From Calvatia gigantea (Eukaryota; Basidiomycota; Agaricomycetes; Agaricales; Lycoperdaceae): 64,000 nt of DNA. Positions 1 to 11,089 of the stretch are shown here, one piece after another. The position numbers and the translations under genes are program-made. The stretch is taken from contig JACAAK010000004.1 in assembly GCA_025093985.1 (NCBI GenBank), forward strand, positions 372,001 through 436,000. Direction: 5' to 3'. Positions within the stretch are counted from its first letter, which is position 1. Every line of letters starts with the position of its first letter. Below the pieces are notes generated by a model, which was not told the DNA's origin, made no database searches, and saw only the letters and a program-made list of their open reading frames with translations.

Positions 1-382
1 TCGTTCGTACAGAACCTCGTAGTGAGGTCGATCTCCGGCTTCTGGAATACATGGAATCCATGATCAAGTTGTTGTGGGGTAGTAGGCCCGCTACACTTCC
101 ACTTGACTTGGTACGCCACCCTACTCGCCTCTATCCGCAGCTTCTTTCTCAAGCCCTTAACAGAGAGATGATGATGATGGAGGGGAGTACTTTTTACTTG
201 GGCATGGTTCGAAGGCTATTGCGTGTTGGACCACTGGTGGCTGGATTCCCATGTTTGGCATATTGAATTCTGACGAAGAACCATCAAAGGCGCGGATTGA
301 TGCTTATTATGCAGTGTTTAATGAAGTAGAGGAAAATGATGATAGTGATGAGTCGGGAGAAACAGAGGATTGGATTATATAG
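1..382 (+). CDS. NACHT (NLR-like) protein, 3' exons only, cut by left window edge
   Basis: This is the end of a NACHT-family gene whose NACHT exon lies outside the window. Exon 5 occupies 1-110 and ends at a GTACGC donor. The intron is 111-163 and exon 6 is 164-382, ending in TAG. Exon 5 encodes the RTEPRSEVDLRLLEYMESM block and exon 6 the GGEYFLLGHGSKAIACWTTG block, both present in every complete copy here. Exon 6 is 219 bases long, exactly as in the copy ending at 5539, and shares its acidic C-terminal tail (Asp/Glu-rich, ending DWII), so these two are close siblings. The reading frame is open; whether the whole gene is intact cannot be seen. Confidence 0.75.
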
Positions 383-422
383 AATTACACCTCTCTGAGA
401 CAGAAATAAAATTCTACTTCCT

Positions 423-1064
423 GAATTTGCCAGACCTGAAATGGGCTTCGGATGCCAATAGGGCAGAAATTTCCTGTGTGATTGCGATGTATACCGCAGA
501 ACACTGTTGGTGGGCCTGTTGTGAAGTAGCCAATTGGGACGACGCCCTTCTCTCCCAAATCCGAAACTTCAAGATACATTCACGCAGGCTCGCTCGATTT
601 TAGGTGGCTCAGTTTTGTGAATGAGTTGTGGCAGGTGGTGCGTCAAATTGGTGTACCACCCTTTACTTCCTCGCTAATATACCCTTGGTCATATAGGATT
701 CTTTAAGGCAGCATCGTTCGTTCAGAACTGCGGACTGAGGAAGATCTCCGATTACTAGCATACATGGATTCCATGATCGGGTCGGTGTGGAATGGTAGGC
801 CTGCTACACTCCCACTAAACGAAGTATGTCATCTTTCCTAACTCCCCATGCAGCTGCTTCTCAAACTCCCAACAGAGATATGATGGTCGTGGAGGGGATC
901 ATTTTTTGCTTGGACACGGTTCGAAGACCATCATGTGTTGGACTACCGGTTGTCGAACTTCCATGTTTGGGATATTGAATTGTGACGAGGCACCGTCGAA
1001 GGAGCGGAATTCTGCTTATCACGCATGGCTGGTCGAAGATGGAGGAAGAGAGTTATGGAAGTGA
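423..1064 (+). pseudogene. Orphan NACHT-gene tail (exons 4-6 only)
   Basis: About 40 bases after the stop of the preceding gene, exon 4 sequence resumes (LPDLKWASDANRAEISC). It is followed by an exon 5 remnant near 700-831 and an exon 6 remnant near 880-1064 (DHFLLGHGSKTIMCWTTG, then DEAPSKER). There is no exon 1-3 sequence before it, so no NACHT domain. Relative to intact copies the end of exon 4 is deleted and frameshifted after the LLSQIRNF block and reaches a TAG at 601. The join lies in the 3' flank of the previous gene, where short AATT-type homology to the start of exon 4 is present. The fragment is best explained as a leftover of unequal exchange. Confidence 0.7.
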
Positions 1065-3003
1065 CGAACAGGAAGGAAGGGAGGAGTAGTACGGAATTGC
1101 ACATCAACAGGGAGAAAGATAATATTTTATCCGGCACATTTTCAAGTCCCCAGCCGACAACTGCGACTTCTTTGGCCCCCTCCCTTGCGCGCTCCCTCCA
1201 GCTTCTTCCCACCAGGCAAGCCCCCTGCCCTCTCTCTTCTCCGTCTCTTTAACGTTCTTCCGAATTTGACAGGAACCATCATCAAATTTCCAACGTCTGT
1301 CCACAACTCCTCGTGTTCGCATCAACCTACCCTCTCCATGTCCCCTCGCCGCTGTGCTCAACCAGCCACCTTATCCACATTCAAGGCAAAGAAAAGGATC
1401 GATCTGCCGAAGGCTGACTTGAGATGTGATGAACCTTGCGTGGACGCTTTCGTACATCTAATTCATACCCCCATACAACCCACATCAACGAAGGGCGGGT
1501 ATCGCGACGACTTAGTGAGCACGTCGGTGTCTGTCTGATGCTTTTGACCAAGCGAAGCGGATCAAAAATAAGTGCATAATTTGAATATATCTCGGTGAAA
1601 TGTTGGTGGAAGTGGGTTCAGCGTCGTTCCCAGTTCTCGGTCAATTCACGAAACAGCAGTCAGTGGATTCTGAAGAGTTGCCGGGGACTCCTACAGGTTT
1701 ACGAGGGGCAACGCTCGCGATGAGGCAAGGCCTTTTGAGAGGAGGAAGACAGGGTGGGGTGTAAACTAGATGCGCTGTGCACGACGTACATCACAGTTTA
1801 CACTACGGAACAATGAATAGTCCATGTACAGTAAGCACTATGAAATAGTAAGGTTATGAATGCGTCAAAGAGAATTATGGGAGGTTGCGAGCTGCATGCA
1901 GGAATAGAGTTGACGTTGTGCCCTTCTGACCTACTTCATGGACAGTCGGAACTCCTGCGCGTGGAGAAGTCTGACAGTAGGACATGGTTAGAAGAGAGGC
2001 GGAAGGCATTGGTCGCGAACTCACAATTGATCATTTGTTCCAACAATAGCTTGCACTGAGCACTGGAGCAAGATTTTGCCCATATCAAGGTCCACGAAAT
2101 TACGCCATGTGGGGGGAACGCCACTCTATTAAGAGATACATCTCCTTTACTGAATGAGCGTCAGAGTTGGGCGTCTCATTCTTCGTCATTTGTATCGTCA
2201 ACGTACGCGTCAACGTTGACGGTACGTCACTTCTATATTTTCCAATCTCATCCTCTGACTCCTCACATACATAAATGTATGATACCACACATTTGACCCG
2301 TTGACCCCGCTTGGAAGTGGTGTAGGCAACTGGTTTGGCTCAGTTCTGCGCCTGCGTTCATTCCCTCCTCAGGCACTGATTCTTCAGTGCTTCAGCTTTA
2401 GTCTTGGCATTGCACCCTGATCCAGAAGGCTCTAAGCTACCTAACGACCGCAGCTCACCTGTCTCCCCACATCACTGTGCACTCCATACACTACCCACCC
2501 TTCTGCGGTTGTTACTCACCACCGGCGTGTCCTCCCTCCTACTTATACTGGCTTATCAGCTTGGGTGCGGCACACCCTCATCACCCACGACACCACCCGT
2601 TTCGCCCCGTCACTTATTATCAAGCATACTTAAGGTTGCTACAGTGGTACGTTGCTCCCAAAATACAGTATGGCGTCGATTCCCAATACTATATGTACTA
2701 CCAGAGCCTCTCTTGAGCTCGGACGGGCCAAATTGTGGACCCCGAACCGAGATACCACAACTTCGTCAGAACTTGACGGATATGGCAGTGTTGTCTTGGC
2801 GTTAAGCGTCCCTCCTGCTGGACAGAGAGGTCGTCCCATCCTGTGCTCATGCATAAATAATTATCCCCGCACTGTTCTTGCGCCGGGATCGTATACAACT
2901 ATTTCCATTCCTTTTATAATTATCACTCAGTTTATTTTGGCAAGGAAGCACGGCTCTATAAGTAATATTCTGTTTTAAGAATATCTTAGCCCAGTGAAGC
3001 GCT
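1065..3003 (+). other. Intergenic: 3' flank repeat and upstream region of the first intact gene
   Basis: I see no convincing gene. Near 1500-1770 the sequence resembles the 3' flanks of other copies (near 8660-8900, 16480-16720, 26110-26360, 34000-34280 and 53280-53540), sharing an ACGTCGGTGTCT-like start and a later run of GAGGGGCAACGCTC type. From about 2290 to 2950 it resembles the upstream regions of other NACHT copies, for example a GGTG...CACACC...ACCACC patch near 2570-2600 and GTCCCTCCTGC near 2809. The 1100-1500 and 1770-2290 parts are not recognised. Confidence 0.45.
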
Positions 3004-3036
3004 GTGACACCAGCACCTCAAGAACAATCGTCACAG
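3004..3036 (+). promoter_or_regulatory. Conserved upstream element with GTGAC...GTCAC arms
   Basis: GTGACAC at 3004-3010 and CGTCAC at 3029-3034 form short inverted arms about 55 bases before the start codon. The same pair recurs at the matching place before the other NACHT copies. It could be a factor-binding site or part of the 5' UTR; its role is inferred only from conservation. Confidence 0.4.
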
Positions 3037-3090
3037 GGTTTGGTGTCGCATGTCCTTCGCTTCTTTCTACCGTATTCCACCTTTAGATTC

Positions 3091-5539
3091 ATGATCCTCG
3101 TCGATGACTTGTTTTACCGCTTCGTTCGTCGTCTCAAGCGCTCCAGACATCAAAGACCCAATGAAATCCCCGTGAATTCCAATAGTACAAGAACGGGTGA
3201 GATCGGATTTCACAGTGGCGGTCAGTGTACTCAATGGGTCTAGGTTCACAGAACTCAAATGGCCACCGACATGGACCTGGGTCCTTCAATCACGCGAGCC
3301 ACTTTGTCGTCGATCGGTCAACGTTTATTGAGCATCAAAGCAACAACATCCAGAATTTTGTTGTAGGAACAGCAGGTGGGCAGATCTGTCTGTAATCTCA
3401 ACCGTCTGGACGCTGAGCAGAAGCATGCTTTGGATTCCAGTCTTCGACCCTGTGCTCGAACTCATTGGACCGCACACCGATCCCAAGGCTGCAGTGGACT
3501 CCAGCGCCCGATTCCCACCCCCATTGTGCCATCCCGGGACCCGCTTGATAATTCAGGAGCGTCTATCCAAGTGGTTGGCCGACCCTCAGCGCAAGTGGAA
3601 CATGATTTGGCTCCACGGTCCTGCCGCCACCGGCAAGTCTGCGGTCGCTCAAACCTTCGCCGAGCATTGCGTCGAGAACGGATGTCTTGGTGCTTCCTTC
3701 TTCTTTTCGCGGCCAAACGATCGCAACGACCCAGGTACCGTCATCCCTAGCCTCGTGTATCAGCTGGCCGTGCACCATCCCAACTACAAATCTCTTCTCA
3801 TGACTCAACTCGCCAACGACCCCCAGTTGTTGTGGAAAGCGCGCCACATTCAATTCAAGAGGCTTCTCATCGAACCATTCTCGCAACTACAAGCTCAGGA
3901 GCAGACGCGCATCCAGGAACCGCTTCTCATTGTTTTGGATGGACTGGACGAATGCAAAGGGGAGGATGCCCAACGCGACATCATCGAAATGATTAGTGAG
4001 GCCACACGATTGAAGAAAGACCTCCCCCTGCTATGGTTGATTTCCAGTCGACCAGAAGCCCACCTCAAGTACATCTTCTCTAGGGCAGACTTCACCGTTC
4101 ACTGCGGTCGCGAGGAGCTTGCGATCGACGCGGAATCAATCAAAGACGTCGATTTCTATCTTCGTGATGGGTTGGCAGGAATAAAGGTCCATTTTCCGGA
4201 CGTGACGACTTCAACCTGGCCGCCTGAAGAGCAGATCATCAAGCTTTCTGATTATGCCTCAGGTCATTTCGGTTTTGCCTCGACCTCGCTCCGATATATT
4301 GGCGACCTAGCCTTTGCGGCCCCAATGAGTCGGCTCGATGCCCTCCTATCTTTTCTCAAGGGTGTCAGAGTTGGGATGTCGAACCCTCTGGAGGCTCTTG
4401 ATGCTCTCTATACTCGAATTCTTCATGACGTCCCAAATGAGGTCCTCCCGACAACAAAACGAATATTGGGTCTCTACGTCTTCACAGACCTTAAAGCACC
4501 CCTGGATTCGGCGCAGGGTCTTTGCAATTTTCTACGGATAGACCAAGCCACGTTTTACGATGCTTTTCGAAGACTGCATTCCGTGATCGATGTACCCTCA
4601 CCTGAGGTCGCCCTAGAAAGGCACCTGCGTTTTTACCATGCTTCATTCGAAGACTACCTCCTCGATACCAGTCGCTCAGGTAAATTTGCCATTGAGAAGA
4701 ACGATGGATTCCTCCACCATGCTAAATCGTGTCTCTTCTGGTACAAGACCGATCTGGAGCTCTTCCATACTGCTGATGGTGGGTCACATCATCACCGACT
4801 CTTACGATCACATTCTTACTGCATCTTAGGACCGAATTTCAATGATTCGCACGAGCATGGAATTCTACCAGATCTAGGGTGGGTTTCGGATGCCGATAGG
4901 GAAGAAATTTCCTACCAAATTGCACTGTATGCTCAAGCAGGGTGTTGGGTGGCCTGTTGTGGAGGCACTGAGTGGGACGAAACTCTTCTCTCTCAAATCC
5001 GAAACTTTGACTTCAGGTACATCCAAGTCGACACTCTTGACCACAATTGGCGCAATTTTGTAAACAAATTGTGGAAGGTAATGCATTATATCACCGCTAT
5101 TGCCCTTTATCTCCTACGCTGATACTTCCTTGACCGTACAGGGTTCTTCGGACGATTTTATTCGTACAGAGCCTCGTAGTGAGGTCGATCTCCGGCTCCT
5201 GGAATACATGGAATCCATGATCAAGTCGTTGTGGAGTAGTAGGCCTGCTACGCTTCCACTCGATCTGGTACGTCACCCTGCCCACCGCTATCCGCAGCTC
5301 CTTTCTCAACCCCTAGTCAGAAAGATGATGATGATGGAGGGGAGTACTTTTTGCTTGGACATGGTTCGAAGGCCATTGCGTGTTGGACCACTGGTGGCTG
5401 GATTCCCATGTTTGGCATATTGAATTATGATGAAGAACCATCAAAGGCGCGGATTGATGCTTATTATGCACTGTTTAATGAAGCGGGGGAAAATGGTGAT
5501 AGTGATGGGTCGAGGGAAACAGAAGATTGGGTTGTATAG
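3091..5539 (+). CDS. NACHT P-loop NTPase (NLR-like), intact copy 1
   Basis: This is a predicted STAND NTPase of the fungal NACHT/NLR class, thought to act as an intracellular sensor. Exons: 3091-3196, 3244-3375, 3441-4778, 4830-5077, 5142-5267 and 5321-5539, all with GT...AG introns and consistent phase, giving 722 residues. Exon 1 is a basic amphipathic segment (MILVDDLFYRFVRRLKRSR). Exon 2 carries SFNHASHFVVDRSTF. The NACHT domain starts near residue 100 with CHPGTR, Walker A is GPAATGKS (139-146), and Walker B (LLIVLDGLDEC) and a sensor WLISSRPE follow; FYHASFEDYL closes exon 3. Exons 4-6 form a C-terminal region of about 200 residues without known repeats. The Walker A has Ala where siblings have Gly, still within the consensus. 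The third intron is 51 bases without a stop, so retention would stay in frame, unlike in the other copies. The C-terminal tail is acidic. Confidence 0.85.
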
Positions 5540-5589
5540 AATTACACGTCTCTGAGGCAGAGAAATAAAATTCTACCTCCTGTTACCGT

Positions 5590-6000
5590 GACACCCCAAC
5601 ATTTTCATATCTCTCCTCTTGCACATTTCCTCCAACTTCCCTCTTAATGTCGCCATATTTGTGGTCACCATGATATCTGTTGTGACAGCAACAAATTCCG
5701 CCTCTCCTAGTGCACCCATTTTCTCTTCCAACGGTAAGATTTTGTCGATTGCCACCTTTATGTTTTCAAAAGGCCCACACAAGAAGAGGAACGAATTCCT
5801 GTGACGACGAAGCAGCGCTCAGCAGTCGTCAGTCGACGGGTGAGCTCGAGCGGAGGAGGAAACAAGTTCTGAAAAAAACTCAATTACCTCGGGATCAAAT
5901 GTGCTCATAACGTCCACGTTCCCACCAACCAAGCCATCGATATCAGCGGAGGATGGTCGAGGTGGTCAACACATTGGTCGCCCTCTCCTCCGCGCTCGTG
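5590..6000 (-). pseudogene. Yta7/ATAD2-type AAA ATPase remnant, strongly deleted
   Basis: On the minus strand 5690-5790 encodes FENIKVAIDKILPLEE followed by an ALGEAEF block. This matches the linker after the first AAA domain of Yta7/Abo1/ATAD2 proteins, a segment also present in the longer copies (near 11.2 and 17.6 kb). About 150 bases further, 5930-5990 resembles the acidic N-terminal part of the other copies (TCAACACATTGG patch). The AAA core between them is missing, so this is a small passenger relic between two NACHT genes. Confidence 0.5.
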
Positions 6001-6121
6001 GCGTCATGACACCACGTCGCACGACCGGCCCTCCCACCGGACGTTCGTGCAACTACGACCTCATCCCCTGCCATAATATTCTATATCCAGAAATACTTCG
6101 ATCTCGATCGGATAAAGCACC

Positions 6122-6167
6122 GTGACACCGGCGCCAGCTCAAGTGCCCGGGATGACCGTCACAACAG
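6122..6167 (+). promoter_or_regulatory. Conserved upstream element with GTGAC...GTCAC arms
   Basis: GTGACACCGGCGCC at 6122-6135 and CGTCACAACAG at 6157-6167 repeat the layout seen before the other NACHT copies, about 60 bases upstream of the ATG at 6224. Confidence 0.4.
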
Positions 6168-6223
6168 TTTGATCCCCACACGCCCCTTGCTCCTTTCCGC
6201 CCTCCTCCACCCCACGATCTACG

Positions 6224-8695
6224 ATGCTTTTCGACGCTTTGTTTGATCGTCTTGTCCAACGTCCCAGGCGTTCCAGACGTCAAAAGCCCGATGTATTCCC
6301 CCCAAATCCCAATGCCGCAGAAAGAGGTAGCTCAGTCTGAGATCGTCCGTTCCCGATCAGTGCATTAAATAGGTCATGGCTTCCAGGTCCACTGAAACCA
6401 GGCAGCAATCGACACGAATCCAGTTTCTTCAATAGCGCGAGCCACTTCAATGTGAACAACCCAACATTTATTGAAAATCGGCCTCAAATCATCCAGAATT
6501 TTGTGGCAGGAACGCCAGGTGAGCAACCCCAACTGCAACCTTAACCACCGCGAGTGCTAAGCAAAGAATGCCTCGAATTCCAGAGCACCATCCAGTCCTT
6601 GAACGCATTGCATCATACGCCAACCTCGATGCTACAGTGGACTCTAGTGCCCGATTCCCACCTCCGGCATGCCATCCCGGTACACGCTTGAAAATTGGGA
6701 GCAAACTATTCAAATGGTTGGTCAAGCCCGAACGTGAGTGGAGCATGATATGGCTCCATGGTCCAGCTGGCACAGGGAAATCTGCAGTCGCACAGACCTT
6801 CGCTGAGCACTGTGCCGAGATTGGGCGTCTAGGGGCTTCCTTTTTCTTTTCCCGGCCCAACGACCGTAATGACCCAGATACTGTCATTCCCAGCCTCGTA
6901 TACCAACTGGCTGTGTGTCATCCCGAATACAAATCCCTCATAGCAGCTCAACTCGCTAACGATCCCGAGTTACTCCGGAAAAAAACGCGGCGCACACAAT
7001 TCAAGAAACTTATCATCGAGCCCTTCGCATTTTTGCAGGTCCAAGCGCACCAAAGTGTACGGAAACCGCTTCTTGTCGTCTTGGATGGGCTAGACGAGTG
7101 TAAGGGGGAGAACGCTCAAAGGGAGATCATTGAAATGATTAGTGAGGTTGCTAGGCTGAAGAAAGACTTTCCTCTTGTTTGGCTGATTTGTAGTCGACCT
7201 GAACCCCACCTCGTCTACCTATTCTCAAGGGCGGACTTCACTGTCAATTGTGGTCGCGAAGAGCTTGTGATTGATGCAGAATCAATTGCTGATGTTGATT
7301 TCTATCTCCGAGATGGGCTGGCCGGAATAAAGGCTCACTTCTGGGATGTTACGACTCAAGTATGGCCGTCTGAAGAGCAGATCACTGAGCTTTCGGGAAA
7401 AGCCTCTGGTCATTTCGCATTCGCCTCAGTTGCCCTCCTCTATATCGGTGATCCAGACTCTGCAGCTCCAATGAATAGACTTGATGCCCTCCTGTCTTAT
7501 CTTGGGGGCGTCAGAACCGGAGCCTCGAATCCTCTGAAGGCCCTCGATGCTCTCTATACCCGAATTTTACTTGATGTACCAGAAGAGGACCTCCCGATAA
7601 CAAAGTGAATACTGGGCTCCTCCGTACGAATACAGGCCGAAAAACTCCTGAAGTCGGCCCAGGGTCTCTGCAACTACCTGCAGATAGACCAAGCTACATT
7701 TTACAAGGCCCTCCGAAAACTTCATTCCGTAATCGACGTGCCCTCACCTGAGGCTGCTTTACAAAGGCCCCTGCGTTTATACCATGCATCGTTCGAGGAC
7801 TACCTCAAAGATCCCAGCCGCTCGAGTAAATTTGCTATCAAGGGGGAGGATGTCTTGCTTGATCGTGCTAAGCTGCATCTTTCCTGGTACAAGACTGATC
7901 TGGAGCTTTTTCATAGTACTGATGGTGGGTTTGCCACTGCAAACCTTGGGGACAACACTCTTACTGTGTCTTAGGGCTAATATTCAACTGCTCACATAAG
8001 CATGGAATTTTGCCAGGCCTGAAGTGGGCTTCAGATAACAACTGGGAACAAATTTCCTACATGATTGTGCAGCATGCCGAAGAACAGTGTTGGTGGGGCT
8101 GCTCTGTAGCTGAGTGGGACGAAGCTCTTCTCTCCCAGATCCGGAACTTTGACTTCAGGTACATCCGCACAGACGGCCTTGGTTATGTGTGGTCCATTAT
8201 TGTTACCAAATTGTGGGAGGTATTGCATTATGTCACTGCTGTTGTCCCTCACTTCCCATGCTGATACTCCCTTAACCACAGCATTCTTGGGGTGACTTCA
8301 TTCGGACAGAACCTCGTAGTGAGGCCGACCTCCGGCTGCTGGAATACATGGAGTCTATGACCAAGTCACTGTGGAGTAGTACACCTGCTACACTTCCACT
8401 CAAGGTGGTATGTCACCTTGCTAGCCCTCCATCTGCAGCTGCTTTCTCAAGCCTTGAACAGGAACCTGGTGGTCGTAGGGAAGGGCCTGGAGGGGAGTAC
8501 TTTCTGCTTGGGTCCGGTTTGAAGGCCATTATATGTTGGACCACTGGGCTTGCCTGGCCTGTGTTCGGCACGTTGAATTGTGACGAGGCACCATCAAAGG
8601 AGCGGATTGATGCTTATCATACACACCTCGTCGAAAAGGGGGTGAAGGGGTATGGACAGCGGAACAGGTTACCGAGTACGTCAACGTCTCCCTGA
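6224..8695 (+). pseudogene. NACHT (NLR-like) gene, copy 2, one nonsense codon
   Basis: The six-exon structure is complete: 6224-6326, 6387-6518, 6584-7924, 7975-8219, 8282-8407 and 8462-8695, with every splice junction and phase kept. Without the defect it would encode 726 residues. The single visible lesion is TGA at 7606-7608 (codon 420) where siblings have CGA or CAA (TK-R/Q-ILG); the frame stays open beyond it. Walker A GPAGTGKS, Walker B LLVVLDGLDEC and sensor WLICSRPE are all present. As written, translation would stop after the NACHT core and lose exons 4-6. It may be a very young pseudogene, a sequencing or assembly error, or a truncated but functional NACHT protein. Exon 6 is longer than in siblings and reads on to a late TGA. 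Confidence 0.75.
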
Positions 8696-8989
8696 TATGT
8701 TCTGCTTGACCAAGCGGAATGGATCTATAATGAGTGCATGGGTTAAAACCTCCGTGAGAGGTCAGTGGAAGTGGGTTTGAGGCACTTCGAGAGCTCGGGA
8801 TGATAAATGGGTTCTCAAGAGTTGCTGGGACTCCTGCAGGTTTATGGGGGATAACATTCACGATGTGACTTTTTTTGGAGTTTGAGAGGAGGAAAGACAG
8901 GACGGAAGGCAATGTGTAAACTGAATATCTTGTACACAAAATACACTACAACTCCAGACTTGACCACCACTTTGACAACGAACTCACAG

Positions 8990-11030
8990 CAGCACATTTA
9001 GCACCTCTCAAGTTTCCCCATCGACTCCGCCAAAATCGGCCCCAGTCTGAACTTCAACAGCGTAATCACCTTCTGGCCGTTCTCAGCTCGCAATGTCCAA
9101 CCAGCCGCCACAGGTCTCCTCAGTCCAAGGGTAGCGGAACCAGCAGTTCTTGAAACGCCCACTTCCCTTCCCTCACGCTACCTGGGAACCGATTTGATTG
9201 CCGATGAGTGGGCGTTTCGATGGGTATCTGAACCATTGTTCCGACACCGCGTGGCAGCTGAGAGAATCTGCCAAGGGCGAGGAGGACATGTGGTCAGTGA
9301 TAGCATACCCAACATTGCGTGGACTGTTGTGGGTAGCGTTCTGGAGGCGGCTGCACTGCCAGCTGGGAGAGTCAGGATATCATGATAGAGTTTCGATGCC
9401 CTTTCGATTTTGCAATGATTTACAGTGGCAGTCTCTAGCATTTGGAAGGAGAGTTGGAGTTTGAGTTACACAAGGCATTGGGCAAAGGAAGTAGAAACAC
9501 ATACGAGTGTTGTATCGCCAAAGAAAATGCCAAATTCTAAGGTCTGAATGTGATAACATTCAAGACAGTGTTGTGTGGCGGTGCCTGCGTAATTCTAGCC
9601 TATCCCAGGAGTTTGGCGGGAGCTAAATGTGAAATATATGCATTGCTACAAAAGGGTAGTTACTGGGGGGAATGTATGAGCTATCTGGGGTAAGTAAGCC
9701 GGGAGAATGTTTGCGACCAAGAGCATCTCCTTCTCCACTTTGATCCTTTAACTCCGTCTCTTCACAAGCGTTCCCAACGGTAACGAATTGTTGACTGCCG
9801 CCTTGAGGGTTCCCAAGGATTCTCCGAGATTACTGTGGCAACGCGCAACGGTTGATGAGGAAGATCATGCAGAGGAACGAATGAACTCTGAACAAACTCA
9901 CCAATCAGGATCTTTAACGCGAGGTACCAAGCGATGGGATGTACCCTGTGGGGCATCGTCCGAACAAAAAAGAACCTAAACCCGAAAAGTTAACTTCAAC
10001 CAGCGTCATAGTCCAGGATACATACCTACAGGCTAGCACCATCATACCTCTTCGTCAATTTCGCAAGACCTCTCAACCTCCTCGTCGTCTGTTCACCACC
10101 TTCGCCTAACCCCCCATACGCCCATCCCTTCGTTGTAATTGACAGAATCTTCTTCCGGCCTAGGCAATGAGAAATCAAATTCACGATTGAATCATCCGTG
10201 ACGCAATGTGGGATGGATAGTGTGTGGGCGAGGCGAGTAGTAGCACCAATGACGATAACTTGTCCGTGACCGTCCAGACTTTTACAAAAGCCAATTAGGT
10301 GTCGACAACTGACGCGTGAATTCGATCCTACATCAATGAATGAACAGGTGCGAAGCGGAAGTGATGGAGGGTTGGGAGTTAATGCGCTCCTTCGAGGAGG
10401 GGGCGGAGTTCGCGTTTGGTCCCTCTGATTCTTTGTGACAGACAGCTGGCGCCTTTGCGCGAGAATAAAGCTTGTAGGACGATGATGTGAAGAGGCCAGA
10501 AAAAGAGAGTGACATGCTCATCTATTGATCGTTTGGACGATGGCTTGTAGCGAGTACTCTCACCCACAAGGTTTTGCCTGTGCCAAAGGCGACCACAGAG
10601 GAACACCACATGAGGGCAAAACATTAAACCACAGGAAGATATCGGGATACGGGGAGTGAGTAGAGTCGTCTTCAATGGATAGAGTTCTTGAACAAAACCC
10701 TAAACGAAAGACGGAAGGTGTAAGAAACATATTGACAACCAGCGAGGTCAGTGACCTCGAGAAGAGGTGGTTCTGGTTCACGGCAAGGGTGGCCAGCATT
10801 GACAGAGGCTAGTGTGTGCTCTGAGAGAAGGTGCATACCTGCATCGTCCATCCTGTCCAGGTTGGAATGAGAAGTTCGCCGGGTAACATTGTGAAGGGAT
10901 CCATCGAGGCGAAAGGCTAGTAGGGGGTGTTTCATGAGAGCAATCAGAGTCCTGGCAAAAGTTGAAATCAAGGGAGGCGAAATGGATTCAATGGAAAAAG
11001 TACAGAATTGTTCCCCCCCATCTATTCCCA
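8990..11030 (-). pseudogene. Yta7/ATAD2-type AAA ATPase, broken copy A1
   Basis: Read from high to low coordinates the minus strand shows an N-terminal stretch (near 10700-11030), a Walker A region (GTGKTL near 10560-10600), SRKGASCLS (10430-10460), a VIVIGATTRL block (10222-10255) that in intact relatives continues to GRFDREF, and the post-AAA segment LLKFRLGPIL (9031-9080) preceded by ENGQK. These are hallmarks of Yta7/Abo1/ATAD2, nuclear AAA ATPases acting on histones and chromatin. Blocks lie in different frames with stops between them, so no functional protein is possible. It converges on the NACHT copy ending at 8695. The family call is from motif recognition only. Confidence 0.65.
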
Positions 11031-11089
11031 TCCAACGACCAAACTGTGTACTGGGATTCGTTGTGCCAAATAGCTGTTTAGGTTGTTCT

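Noticed and set aside
3425..5122. A single uninterrupted 565-codon gene for copy 1
   Set aside because: The frame runs through intron 3 only because that intron lacks a stop; the siblings show conserved splice sites there, plus exons 1-2 upstream and 5-6 downstream.
5590..5800. Minus-strand frame near 5573-5782 as a small independent gene
   Set aside because: It is explained by the Yta7-type linker fragment and has no start or splice context of its own.
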